Assembly: GCF_003288815.1 (NCBI RefSeq)
Contig: NZ_NHYM01000004.1
Coordinates: forward strand, 119,378 to 183,377
Reading direction: 5' to 3'
Length of the DNA: 64,000 nt
From: Helicobacter sp. 16-1353
GTDB taxonomy: Bacteria > Campylobacterota > Campylobacteria > Campylobacterales > Helicobacteraceae
Part shown: in pieces, positions 1-8,493 of the stretch
How positions within the stretch are numbered: position 1 is the stretch's first letter
Layout: every line of letters begins with the position of its first letter
The notes under the pieces: generated by a model
Database searches by the model: none
Seen by the model: the letters and a program-made list of their open reading frames with translations, nothing else
What the model was told of the DNA's origin: nothing
Position numbers and translations under genes: made by a program

Positions 1-1
1 T

Positions 2-325
2 GCCATAACAGATAACTTAGATGATATTTCTTTAGCGATAAAGAAAAATGTTACTATATTTGATGGTCTTTCAAATGAGGGCAAACATTCTAAAGATAGC
101 CTTCATACGATACAAGAATATATGATTGATGTTGTAAATGATATACATAATCAAAGTGAAAATACTATCTCACTAGCAAAACAAACTAAAAGCATTATTA
201 GCAGTATGAATGTTGTTAATGACTTATTAGGAGAATCTTCAAAAGTGATTGAAGATGTTATGTATCGTTCGCTAAAACTTAAAGATAATGATGCTATTTT
301 AAGTAAGGTTATTCGTGGATTTTAA
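2..325 (+). CDS. C-terminal end of a coiled-coil, chemoreceptor-like protein (partial)
   Basis: The reading frame is open from the window edge (first full codon at base 2) to a TAA at 323-325, so only the last 107 residues are visible. They are polar and helical, with regularly spaced hydrophobic residues typical of a long coiled coil. The pattern of Asp, Asn, Gln and Ser around small heptads resembles the cytoplasmic tail of methyl-accepting chemotaxis proteins, but the conserved signalling hairpin is not in view. Internal methionines such as the one at 122 are not credible starts because the frame is open through them. The chemoreceptor call is an inference from composition; another sensor or filament protein is possible. 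The gene converges on the hydrolase gene that ends at 341. Confidence 0.5.
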   Translation, partial: AITDNLDDISLAIKKNVTIFDGLSNEGKHSKDSLHTIQEYMIDVVNDIHNQSENTISLAKQTKSIISSMNVVNDLLGESSKVIEDVMYRSLKLKDNDAILSKVIRGF

Positions 326-335
326 AAGTTAGCTT

Positions 336-372
336 GTGATTTAATGATTTTTAAAATAATCTATTAAATCAC
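336..372. terminator. Inverted repeat between convergent genes, possible terminator
   Basis: A perfect 10-base inverted repeat has arms at 336-345 and 363-372 and a 17-base loop. It begins 11 bases after the stop of the partial gene and overlaps the 3' end of the opposing hydrolase gene. No long T run follows on the plus strand, so it is only a candidate terminator. Confidence 0.35.
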
Positions 373-1282
373 TTGCAACCTCATCTTTATTTAATTCCAA
401 AAATAGCTCATGCCTTGCTTTGGCATATAGAATGCATTTTGCATTATTATATCCTTGTTTATTTAGATGTTTAAAAGCACTCAAAACACCTTTACCAAAC
501 TTCCCACAAGCATCATCTTCGCCACTTATAAATAATATTGGAATATTTTCTTTATTTATCTTATGTGGATATTTGCTAAATACTTTTTTTAAGCCAGAAA
601 GTAGATTTATAAAGCTATTGATTGTAAAAATAGCACGATGTTCCCTATCATTTAGATGTTTTATAAGTTGGTTTTCATCGCGATTAACCCACAGAATCCC
701 ACTTGGCTTTCCAGAATCTAGCTTATCAAATTTATAATATTTTGCATTAAAAGTGCAGAATGAAAACCTATAAGCAATATTTCGCCCAATCTTATTTATA
801 CCTACAAATCTACACATTTTTAGAAATAAGATTCCAAAGCTAATACCAAAATACGGGCTTGGCGTCCCACAAATAACCAATATATCAATACTACTTTCAT
901 ATTCCTGCAAGAATCTCCTTGCCAAAAGTGAGCCCATACTATGCCCGATTAATATAAATTTCTTTGGTTTAAATCGCTCTTTTAGTATATTTGATAATTT
1001 ATACATATCCAATAGAGCAGCTTCAAATCCATTTTCTCCCATTTCGCCTAAATGGATATTTCCGCCGATACTTTCTCCGTGTCCCCTATGGTCATTTATC
1101 GCTACTATATAACCATTTTGGGCTAAAATACTAGCGATATATTCATAATTTCCCCTATGCTCCATCATTCCGTGTGCTATTTGGATAAGATTCCCATTTG
1201 GAATCTTGGGGATATAAATATCATATTTAATATAAATAGAATCTAATACATCGCTTTTGAATTCAAGTGTTTCTTTATCCAT
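341..1282 (-). CDS. Alpha/beta hydrolase, monoacylglycerol lipase/lysophospholipase type
   Basis: This 313-residue protein is a serine hydrolase of the S33/Hydrolase_4 group, which cleaves monoacylglycerols, lysophospholipids or related esters. The nucleophile elbow GHSMG lies at residues 113-117 (Ser115). HGMMEH (37-42) supplies the oxyanion-hole region and DHRGHGES (64-71) is a typical family motif. The acid is probably Asp256 or Asp257 (SGEDD) and the base His291 (ARHELF). There is no clear signal peptide, so a cytoplasmic location is likely. The ATG overlaps the stop of mrp (TAATG), which makes this the third gene of a thiC-mrp-hydrolase operon. The substrate cannot be read from sequence. 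Confidence 0.85.
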   Translation of the reverse strand: MDKETLEFKSDVLDSIYIKYDIYIPKIPNGNLIQIAHGMMEHRGNYEYIASILAQNGYIVAINDHRGHGESIGGNIHLGEMGENGFEAALLDMYKLSNILKERFKPKKFILIGHSMGSLLARRFLQEYESSIDILVICGTPSPYFGISFGILFLKMCRFVGINKIGRNIAYRFSFCTFNAKYYKFDKLDSGKPSGILWVNRDENQLIKHLNDREHRAIFTINSFINLLSGLKKVFSKYPHKINKENIPILFISGEDDACGKFGKGVLSAFKHLNKQGYNNAKCILYAKARHELFLELNKDEVASDLIDYFKNH

Positions 1283-2349
1283 TAATGTTTAATAGGCTGA
1301 ATCTCAGCATTACTAGCTTTACCTTTTGCTTTTTCTAAAAAATCATTTAGTTTATGTGCCGCTTTTATATATTCTTTTGCACCAGCACTATTTGGCTCAA
1401 AAAATACAATCGGTTTGCCTTCATCTCCACCCTCGCGGATTTTGCCCTCAATTGGCACTTGTGCTAAAACATCGCATTTATTTGTATTTGCAAGTTCTAT
1501 CGCCGTCCCTTTGCCGAAAATATCATAATGCTCCCCACATTTCGGGCAGATAAAACCACTCATATTTTCTATTATCCCAGCTATTGGGATATTTAGGCGA
1601 TTAAACATATCTAGGCTTCTTGCACTATCATCTAATGCGACTAATTGTGGTGTGGTAACTGAGATTCCAGCACTTACAGGCACACTTTGTGCTAAAGTTA
1701 GTTGTGCATCGCCCGTCCCCGGTGGCATATCTATAATTAACATATCTAAATCCCCCCAAAGCACATCGCTTAGCATTTGCTCGATTGCTCGCATTATCAT
1801 TGGACCACGCCAAATTAGACTCTGCCCCTCTTCATACATCATTCCCATACTAATTACCTTTATTCCATAAGCCTTAAGTGGGATTAGCTTCATTACAGAT
1901 TCATCGACAAGTGGCTTTTGTGCGGTTAAAGAAAGCATTCTAGGAATGTTTGGACCATAAATATCAGCGTCTAATAAACCTACTTTTTTTCCCATTTGTG
2001 CTAGTGCAATGGCTAGATTCACACTTGTAGTGGATTTCCCCACGCCTCCTTTGCCAGAGCTTATCATTACAAAGTTTTTAATATTCGGGGCTATATTCTT
2101 GCTTTTTTTTGTTTCATTTTCTAATTGTGGGGTTTTTATGTGAATCTTGGTTTTATCACCTAGAATCTGTAGAATCTCACTATGAATCTTTTTTGCAACC
2201 TCTGGGTTATTTGATGGAATCTCTAGTGAAATCTCCACATTTTCACCATCAATTTCTACATTTTTCACAAATCCAAAATCCACAATATCCCGCTTAAAAT
2301 TCGGGTAAATTACATACTTTAGCTTATTTAATATATCTTGTTTATTCAT
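1282..2349 (-). CDS. mrp: Mrp/ApbC family iron-sulfur cluster carrier ATPase
   Basis: This is a P-loop NTPase of the Mrp/NBP35 family, which carries [4Fe-4S] clusters to apo-enzymes in the cytoplasm. Residues 1-75 form the MIP18/DUF59-like domain. [10 protein letters not shown] at 98-107 is the deviant Walker A motif, [10 protein letters not shown] follows at about 125-134, and CPKC at 268-271 provides the two cluster-binding cysteines. The length of 355 residues is normal. Its start overlaps the thiC stop by four bases (ATGA), so the two are probably translationally coupled. In Salmonella, apbC mutants are impaired in thiamine synthesis, which fits this placement. Confidence 0.95.
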   Translation of the reverse strand: MNKQDILNKLKYVIYPNFKRDIVDFGFVKNVEIDGENVEISLEIPSNNPEVAKKIHSEILQILGDKTKIHIKTPQLENETKKSKNIAPNIKNFVMISSGKGGVGKSTTSVNLAIALAQMGKKVGLLDADIYGPNIPRMLSLTAQKPLVDESVMKLIPLKAYGIKVISMGMMYEEGQSLIWRGPMIMRAIEQMLSDVLWGDLDMLIIDMPPGTGDAQLTLAQSVPVSAGISVTTPQLVALDDSARSLDMFNRLNIPIAGIIENMSGFICPKCGEHYDIFGKGTAIELANTNKCDVLAQVPIEGKIREGGDEGKPIVFFEPNSAGAKEYIKAAHKLNDFLEKAKGKASNAEIQPIKH

Positions 2350-3656
2350 ACTTCACCTTCATATTTTTTAAAAATATTTTGACTAATTTTATAACTACAA
2401 AATTTTGGACCACACATTGAGCAAAATTCTGCTTCCTTAAATACATCTTGGGGGAGCGATTCATCGTGGAATTCCCTAGCTCTATCACCATCAAGTGCGA
2501 GATTAAACTGCTCTTCCCATTTAAAAGCATATCTTGCATCGCTCATTTTATCATCTCTAACCCTAGCATTTATCCGTCCTCGTGCAATATCTGCGGCGTG
2601 TGCGGCGATTTTATAAGCGATTATGCCCTCTCTTACATCTTTTACATTTGGTAGCCCTAAATGCTCTTTTGGTGTTACATAACATAGCATTGCCACACCT
2701 TTCCACGCCGCTACACACGCACCAATAGCACTTGAGATATGGTCGTATCCCGCACCAATATCAGTAACCAATGGTCCCAAAACATAAAAAGGTGCTTCAT
2801 TGCAAAGCTCTTTTTGGATTTCTACATTTCGCTCGATTTGATTTAGTGGAATGTGGCCGGGTCCCTCAATCATTACTTGCACATCTTTTTGATATGCTCT
2901 TTTTGCTAATTCTCCTAATACTTTCAACTCTGCTATTTGTGCCTCATCACTCGCATCAGCCAAACAACCCGGGCGAAGCGAATCCCCAAGTGATAAGCTC
3001 ACATCATATTGTCTGCAAATATCTAAAATATCATCAAATGCCGAATAAAAAGGATTCTCCTTATGATGATGTAACATCCAGCTTGCCATTAGTGAGCCAC
3101 CTCGACTTACAATTCCCATTTTTCGTTTTGCCACAAGTGGCATATGAAAGAGTAGGAATCCGCAGTGGATAGTAAAGTAGCTAACACCTTGTTTGGCTTG
3201 TTTTTCTAATGTGGATAGCATTTTATCAATGGTTAGATTTAGAATATCATCTTTTAAATCGTGTAAGATTTGATAAATAGGCACAGTGCCAATTGGCACA
3301 TTTGAATTTGCCAAAACTGCCTTTCTAATCTCGTCTAAATTACCACCTGTGCTTAAATCCATAATTGTATCTGCTCCATATTTTATGGAAATCTGTGTTT
3401 TGCAAATCTCATTTTCAATGGAGTTTTGAATGCTAGAGCTTCCAATATTTGCATTGATTTTCGTTCGTGTGGCAACCCCAATGCCGATTGGATTTAGATT
3501 CTTATGATTGATATTTGCAGGGATTATAAGTCGCCCTTTTTTAATCTCATTTTTGATTAGATTTACATCTAATTCCTCGCTATTTGCGACGAATTCCATT
3601 TCTTTAGTGATTTTGTCTTGCTTTGCGTAAAATAATTGTGTATTTACAGAATCCAT
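2346..3656 (-). CDS. thiC: Phosphomethylpyrimidine synthase ThiC
   Basis: ThiC is a radical-SAM-type enzyme that rearranges 5-aminoimidazole ribotide into HMP phosphate, the pyrimidine half of thiamine. The 436-residue length matches the short form that lacks the N-terminal extension of the E. coli enzyme. The C-terminal cluster motif C-x2-C-x4-C is complete (Cys412, Cys415, Cys420). Conserved blocks such as [28 protein letters not shown] and EGPGHIP are present. It is the first gene of the thiC-mrp-hydrolase operon and is divergent from ispDF. I found no TPP riboswitch consensus in the 209-base upstream spacer. H. pylori lacks thiC, so this species probably makes HMP itself. Confidence 0.97.
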   Translation of the reverse strand: MDSVNTQLFYAKQDKITKEMEFVANSEELDVNLIKNEIKKGRLIIPANINHKNLNPIGIGVATRTKINANIGSSSIQNSIENEICKTQISIKYGADTIMDLSTGGNLDEIRKAVLANSNVPIGTVPIYQILHDLKDDILNLTIDKMLSTLEKQAKQGVSYFTIHCGFLLFHMPLVAKRKMGIVSRGGSLMASWMLHHHKENPFYSAFDDILDICRQYDVSLSLGDSLRPGCLADASDEAQIAELKVLGELAKRAYQKDVQVMIEGPGHIPLNQIERNVEIQKELCNEAPFYVLGPLVTDIGAGYDHISSAIGACVAAWKGVAMLCYVTPKEHLGLPNVKDVREGIIAYKIAAHAADIARGRINARVRDDKMSDARYAFKWEEQFNLALDGDRAREFHDESLPQDVFKEAEFCSMCGPKFCSYKISQNIFKKYEGEV

Positions 3657-3785
3657 ATTATTTGCCTTGAATGTAATTTAAAAGTTTAAAATTATCGTAA
3701 AAAATATAAAATAAAGCTTTTTTGCATAAATTTCAATTAAATATTTTTTAATATCATTTTTCTTTGAAAATCCTTAAAAATTAAA

Positions 3786-3828
3786 TATAATAGAAATGAT
3801 TATTTATTTTAAATAGGGTTCTTATAAT
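3786..3828 (+). promoter_or_regulatory. Candidate -10 boxes upstream of ispDF
   Basis: Two TATAAT hexamers (3786-3791 and 3823-3828) match the Helicobacter sigma-80 -10 consensus. They lie 75 and 38 bases before the ispDF start, and a purine-rich ribosome site (AAGGTGAG, 3853-3860) follows. No clear -35 box is visible, which is normal for this group. Confidence 0.5.
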
Positions 3829-3865
3829 CGCAACAATACAATCCACTATATTAAGGTGAGAAGTT

Positions 3866-4990
3866 TTGAAACAAAATATTTCATTAATCGTTATGAGTGC
3901 AGGAGAAAGTTCTAGATTTAGACAGAAAACGAAAATAAAAAAACATTGGATTCGGGTAGAAAATAAGCCTATTTGGCTTTATGTCGCCGATACATTACAA
4001 AATAGATATGGTTTTGATAAGGTTATTATTACAAGTGCGAAATTGGAATTAGATTATATGAAAAGATTCTGCTCCTATGAGATTATAGAGGGCGGAGAAA
4101 GCAGACAAGATTCTCTTACTAACGCACTTAGGGCTGTTTCTAGTGAGTTTGTAGCAGTTAGCGATGCGGCTAGATTCAATCTTGATTTTGATGTTTTAGA
4201 TAGGCTATTTAGCTATGATTTGAGTGATTTAGACTGCCTTATTCCTGTGGTTGGTGTAAGTGATACCATTTTTATGGAATCTAATCATATAAAAACATAT
4301 CTAAATAGAGATTCTGTGCATTTGGTGCAAACTCCGCAAATTTCAAGATTAGATATATTATTAAAATCATTAAAACTTGGGAATTTCAGTGATGAAAGTA
4401 GTGCGATAAATAAATATGGCGGTAGAGTTGTTGCGATAGAGGGCTCAAGGAAATTAAATAAGCTCACATATTTTGATGATTTAAAAGAATTTAATATAGA
4501 TTCTTCTAGCGATATTTTTAGCGGATATGGCTTTGATGTTCATAGATTCTGCGATAATAAGGAGATGTTTTTAGGTGGCGTTAAGATAGATTGTGGTTTT
4601 GGATTAGAAGCACATAGCGATGGAGATGTTGTTATACACGCATTATGCGATGCGTTACTTGGTGGAATTGGGGCTGGTGATATTGGAGAGTGGTTTCCTC
4701 CAAATGATAATAAATATAAAAACATAGATTCCAAGTTGTTACTAAATGAAGTTGTGGATTTTGTTTATGGCGTTGGTTTTAAGATAATCAATGTTGATAT
4801 TATGATAATGGCACAAAAGCCAAAAATTCTACCTTATAAAAATAAAATGATAGAAATTTTTAGTAATATCTTAGATATACAGAAAAATTATATTAATATT
4901 AAAGCTACAACAATGGAAAAAATGGGTTTTATAGGCAGAGAAGAGGGAATTTGTGCTAGTGCAAATGTATCTTTAAAGTTTAAACAATAA
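3866..4990 (+). CDS. ispDF: Bifunctional IspD/IspF enzyme of the MEP isoprenoid pathway
   Basis: The first half (about residues 1-210) is the IspD cytidylyltransferase, which joins CTP to methylerythritol 4-phosphate. Its nucleotide loop is MSAGESSRF (10-18). The second half (about 218-374) is the IspF cyclase, with zinc ligands Asp224, His226 (DVHRF) and His258 in HSDGDVVIHALCDALLG. The IspDF fusion is normal in Campylobacterota. Translation starts at TTG 3866, seven to eight bases after AAGGTGAG. It heads an operon with the orphan regulator and pgpA. Adjacency to an HP1021-type gene is also seen in H. pylori (HP1020/HP1021). Confidence 0.95.
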   Translation: MKQNISLIVMSAGESSRFRQKTKIKKHWIRVENKPIWLYVADTLQNRYGFDKVIITSAKLELDYMKRFCSYEIIEGGESRQDSLTNALRAVSSEFVAVSDAARFNLDFDVLDRLFSYDLSDLDCLIPVVGVSDTIFMESNHIKTYLNRDSVHLVQTPQISRLDILLKSLKLGNFSDESSAINKYGGRVVAIEGSRKLNKLTYFDDLKEFNIDSSSDIFSGYGFDVHRFCDNKEMFLGGVKIDCGFGLEAHSDGDVVIHALCDALLGGIGAGDIGEWFPPNDNKYKNIDSKLLLNEVVDFVYGVGFKIINVDIMIMAQKPKILPYKNKMIEIFSNILDIQKNYINIKATTMEKMGFIGREEGICASANVSLKFKQ

Positions 4991-5018
4991 TTATTAATAT
5001 TACATACAGGGATTTATT

Positions 5019-5924
5019 ATGAAAACATTAATTATAGAAAATGATATTTATTTAGCTCAAAGCATTAGTAACAAACTAATTGATAAAGGTTATGAATGTG
5101 TCATATCCAAAGATACAAATTTAAAGATTGATAATAGTAGTTTTTTTGATGTTATTTTAATATCGTATGATACTTGTAGTAAGAATTGTGCAGGTATCAT
5201 AAAACAATTTCCTGATAGCATAGTTATTATGATGATAAAGTATATTAATGATGATACTTTTACTAAGATGTTTAAAGCTGGGATTCACGACTATATAATA
5301 AAACCACTTATTGTAGATGAACTCATTAGAAAAGTAGAGCATTATAAGCAATTTATTAGATTGCAACGAGAGGCTATTTTTTATAAAAATTATTTTGAAT
5401 TTATCGAGGGAATGCTAAATACACCATTTCCATTTACCTATAATTTACCATTTATTATTAGAAGTAGTTCGCAAAGAAGTGCCGATATTTATGCGATGCG
5501 ATATGCGAGATTAAAGAATATTCACTTTAATTTTCTATCGTTAAAAAATATTAATTGGCAAGATATTTTGAAATTCGATAATAGAATTAGCGAAACAATA
5601 TATTTAACAGGATTGGAACATATTAGAAGAAATGAAAGAGATGAATTATTATCAAAGTTACATAAACAAAATGTAATCTTTTCATTTATCTCACAAGAAG
5701 AAATTCCATTTAGTAACATTGTAGATATTTCAATGCCACAAAATGGAATTGACCTAAATGGCGGGATTATACCTATAAAAGAATATGAAAAAATGGTTAT
5801 TACAAAGTATGAGAATCTTTACTCGGATATTGAGCTTGCAAAAGAGCTTGGAATCTCCCGCAAAAGTCTTTGGGAAAAGCGTAAAAGATATGGCATAGTT
5901 AAGCAACGAAAACATACAAAGTAG
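5019..5924 (+). CDS. Atypical orphan response regulator, HP1021 type
   Basis: This 301-residue protein has an N-terminal receiver-like domain (1-115) and a C-terminal Fis-type helix-turn-helix (about 265-296). It corresponds in order and architecture to H. pylori HP1021, an essential orphan regulator that binds oriC and responds to redox state. The residue expected at the phosphorylated Asp (end of the FDVILIS strand) is Ser49, and the usual acidic pair reads E-N-D (7-9), so classical phosphorylation is unlikely. The receiver Lys is kept (Lys95 in IIKPL). Cysteines 27, 53 and 57 are candidates for redox sensing, though that is inference. No histidine kinase gene is adjacent. Confidence 0.88.
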   Translation: MKTLIIENDIYLAQSISNKLIDKGYECVISKDTNLKIDNSSFFDVILISYDTCSKNCAGIIKQFPDSIVIMMIKYINDDTFTKMFKAGIHDYIIKPLIVDELIRKVEHYKQFIRLQREAIFYKNYFEFIEGMLNTPFPFTYNLPFIIRSSSQRSADIYAMRYARLKNIHFNFLSLKNINWQDILKFDNRISETIYLTGLEHIRRNERDELLSKLHKQNVIFSFISQEEIPFSNIVDISMPQNGIDLNGGIIPIKEYEKMVITKYENLYSDIELAKELGISRKSLWEKRKRYGIVKQRKHTK

Positions 5925-5950
5925 ATTCCATTAAAATAGGATTAGATATT

Positions 5951-6433
5951 ATGAATAAAAGAGAGCATTTCTTAACATTATTTAAGATTGGATATACTTC
6001 AAAAGCACCCGGAACTTGGGGAAGTGCATTTGGTCTTATTATTGGGATTCCAATCCTATATTTTTCTGCTTCTACTTTATTTGTTTTGGCGATTTTAGTA
6101 GGAATTATTGCAATTAAGCAAATAGATATTTATGAAAAAGAAGAGGGCGGAATCCACGATGCAAGTTATATCGTAATTGATGAGCTTATTGGAATCTGGT
6201 TTGCTATGAGTATAGCTGGATTCCATATTTTGACTATTATTTTTTCATTTATATTTTTTAGAATCTATGATATTTGGAAACCATCTATAATAAGAAAAGT
6301 CGATAAGAATGTGGAGGGCGGTTTGGGCGTTGTCGGTGATGATGTATTGGCTGGATTCTTCGCTGGAATCTCGAGCCTTTTATTTGTCGCAATCCTAAGC
6401 TTAATTGGATTTGATATAAAATTTAATGTATAG
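5951..6433 (+). CDS. pgpA: Phosphatidylglycerophosphatase A
   Basis: PgpA removes the phosphate from phosphatidylglycerol phosphate at the inner membrane, the last step of phosphatidylglycerol synthesis. The 160-residue protein has the family motifs KAPGTWGS (about 18-25) and HDASYIVIDELIGIW (about 67-81), which carries the metal-binding Asp/Glu residues, plus several hydrophobic helices. It follows the regulator after 26 bases and is the last gene of the ispDF operon. It converges on lnt with a 5-base gap. Confidence 0.92.
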   Translation: MNKREHFLTLFKIGYTSKAPGTWGSAFGLIIGIPILYFSASTLFVLAILVGIIAIKQIDIYEKEEGGIHDASYIVIDELIGIWFAMSIAGFHILTIIFSFIFFRIYDIWKPSIIRKVDKNVEGGLGVVGDDVLAGFFAGISSLLFVAILSLIGFDIKFNV

Positions 6434-6438
6434 AAATC

Positions 6439-7806
6439 TCATTTACTATAAGCCCCTTTAACATAAAATTTTAAGCTGGTATTTGGTGTGATGATTCCAC
6501 TTTTTGTGCCATTTGCGGAGTGGAAAACTATTGTTTTATATATTCTTGCATAGTATTTTATTAACATCATTTGTAACACTGGCTCGATACTTGGCTTAAA
6601 CCACGCATTATTGCTTATTAAAACAATGTATTTTGGATTATCTTCATATATCTTTCTAGTTGTAGCTTCGTAACAAATCGCATTTCTAAAAACAACGCTT
6701 CCAGCATTTATATTTTTTGGTTTTACGGTAGTTATATCAAATGTAGCATATGCTATCCCAGAAATCTTTGAAAATGCGTCGGCTAAAAATATAGGTATTG
6801 GCATATATTCACCAAATGGTGCTAAAAAAACCTTATCTGCAAACTCATATATACCATCTCTAAAAACATAAGTGGTATTATAATAGCCAAAATCATCGTA
6901 TCTTTGTGCTCCTACTATAATTACAATATGATGGCTCAAATCAAATAATCGTTCTAATATATATGTGTTTTCTGGGGTATTTAGAAGAAATGGAAATGCT
7001 GTTTCTGGCAAAACAACAATATCATATTTATTATTTATTGCATTTTGTATGAGTTTGATATTATATTCGACAATCCTATTAAAACTTTCCGTATTCCATT
7101 TTATATTTTGCGATATGTTTGTTTGTGTAATATCTATTTTTGCTTGTGGTAACGATGCTTCTTTTGTGTTGAAATCTACAGCAAATATTAATAACAAAAT
7201 AGCAAAAAATCGAAAAAATCGTAGTTGTTTAATGCTTATTATCGTAATTATCGTTACAATTATTACAAATGAAATCTTATCAACCTTAAAAATACTAAAT
7301 GCAAACATCGCATCTGGCACAAACCAATCAAATCCAAAAATCACAACATACCCAACTAGGCTTAGTGTTATAGCTCTAAATATTTTATTATTAAACAATA
7401 ATGCAAACCATAATAAAATAGCATATCCAATCCCAACCCCAATAATTGCTACATACACAAAATATGGATTATTTGTGAATCTAAAGCTAAGTCCCGTCCA
7501 ATAAAACCACAGGATTCCAACAAAAAAGCCAAACATAAATCTAAATTTTTTATCAATATTTATAAAAACAAATACTGAAATAAGTGCAAAAATAGAGTTT
7601 ATATATGGAAAATAAACACCTTTTCCATAAGTAAGAATATTAATATAAATTGGAAAGCTAAAAATAAATGCAAGTATAAATGGAACTAAAAGCCAATTTT
7701 TTAGTATATAATTTATTTTATTTTTCGTATTAAAGATATGTTGTTTTGGCGAATCTTGCTCATTTCCCTCACATTTCTTTAGAAAAAGTATTATTTTCTT
7801 AAACAT
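6439..7806 (-). CDS. lnt: Apolipoprotein N-acyltransferase
   Basis: Lnt adds the third acyl chain to lipoproteins at the periplasmic face of the inner membrane. The N-terminal 210 residues hold about six to seven hydrophobic helices, and the rest is a nitrilase-like domain. The catalytic triad is visible: Glu268 (VVLPETAFP), Lys325 (ADKVFLAPFGEYMP) and Cys378 (NAICYEA). NNAWF at 399-403 matches the family. The neighbour order lnt, cvpA, lysS, glyA is the same as H. pylori HP0180-HP0183. It is divergent from cvpA. Confidence 0.93.
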   Translation of the reverse strand: MFKKIILFLKKCEGNEQDSPKQHIFNTKNKINYILKNWLLVPFILAFIFSFPIYINILTYGKGVYFPYINSIFALISVFVFINIDKKFRFMFGFFVGILWFYWTGLSFRFTNNPYFVYVAIIGVGIGYAILLWFALLFNNKIFRAITLSLVGYVVIFGFDWFVPDAMFAFSIFKVDKISFVIIVTIITIISIKQLRFFRFFAILLLIFAVDFNTKEASLPQAKIDITQTNISQNIKWNTESFNRIVEYNIKLIQNAINNKYDIVVLPETAFPFLLNTPENTYILERLFDLSHHIVIIVGAQRYDDFGYYNTTYVFRDGIYEFADKVFLAPFGEYMPIPIFLADAFSKISGIAYATFDITTVKPKNINAGSVVFRNAICYEATTRKIYEDNPKYIVLISNNAWFKPSIEPVLQMMLIKYYARIYKTIVFHSANGTKSGIITPNTSLKFYVKGAYSK

Positions 7807-7859
7807 ATTTAATTAAGTTCCTTTAGGTTAAAATAATGCAAAATATTACCGTAGAATTT

Positions 7860-7865
7860 TATAAT
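7860..7865 (+). promoter_or_regulatory. Candidate -10 box for the cvpA-lysS-glyA operon
   Basis: TATAAT lies 53 bases before the cvpA start in the lnt/cvpA divergent spacer. The ribosome site AAGGAAG (7903-7909) precedes the ATG. Confidence 0.5.
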
Positions 7866-7917
7866 TCTAGTAAAATCACTATTTTTTATTCTAATACTTT
7901 ATAAGGAAGAATCTATA

Positions 7918-8484
7918 ATGGAATTTCCAGATTACTTTGACATTATTATCGTAGCAATCGTTATTATACTCGCACTAAAAGGCTTATTTAGTGGGTTTAT
8001 CCGCGAGGTTTGCTCAACTATAGGGATAGTGGGTGGCGTTTTGGTTGCTTCGAGATATAATATTGAATTTGGTGCTTGGATAAACTCTTTTATAAAGTTA
8101 CAAAGCACTACTTTATTGAATCTAATTGGATTTATGATTATCTTAGCTTTGATTTGGATTGCAGCTTTAGTATTAGCGGAAGTTATTGTAAGATTTGCAA
8201 AGTTTATAAAATTAGGTCAAGCTGATAGATTCTTAGGTGTTTTTGTAGCTGGAATCAAGATATTTTTAGTGCTATCAATTATACTTTTTACATTTTCTAA
8301 GATGAATTTTCTATCAAATTTCACTGCTAAATTACAAGATTCTAGCTTTTGCTATCCAGTGATGATTAAGGTTGGCAATTTTATCGTCAAAACCGATTTT
8401 GTAAGTGATGTGAAAGAAAAAACTACACAAAGTATTAATGACGGTTTGCAAGAGATGCAAGAAACATTACAAAATAATCAATAA
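7918..8484 (+). CDS. cvpA: CvpA family inner-membrane protein
   Basis: This 188-residue protein has four hydrophobic helices in the first 125 residues (about 8-28, 32-48, 63-86, 103-123) and the family pattern G-L-x-x-G-F-I-R-E near residue 22. CvpA proteins are linked to colicin V export in E. coli and to envelope homeostasis elsewhere; the biochemical role is unknown. The soluble tail is polar. It leads lysS, whose TTG start follows after 9 bases, in the order seen at HP0181/HP0182 in H. pylori. Confidence 0.85.
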   Translation: MEFPDYFDIIIVAIVIILALKGLFSGFIREVCSTIGIVGGVLVASRYNIEFGAWINSFIKLQSTTLLNLIGFMIILALIWIAALVLAEVIVRFAKFIKLGQADRFLGVFVAGIKIFLVLSIILFTFSKMNFLSNFTAKLQDSSFCYPVMIKVGNFIVKTDFVSDVKEKTTQSINDGLQEMQETLQNNQ

Positions 8485-8493
8485 GGAGCAAGA

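Noticed and set aside
3657..3865. Possible TPP riboswitch ahead of thiC
   Set aside because: The spacer is AT-rich and shows neither the CUGAGA-type core nor the other conserved helices on the minus strand.
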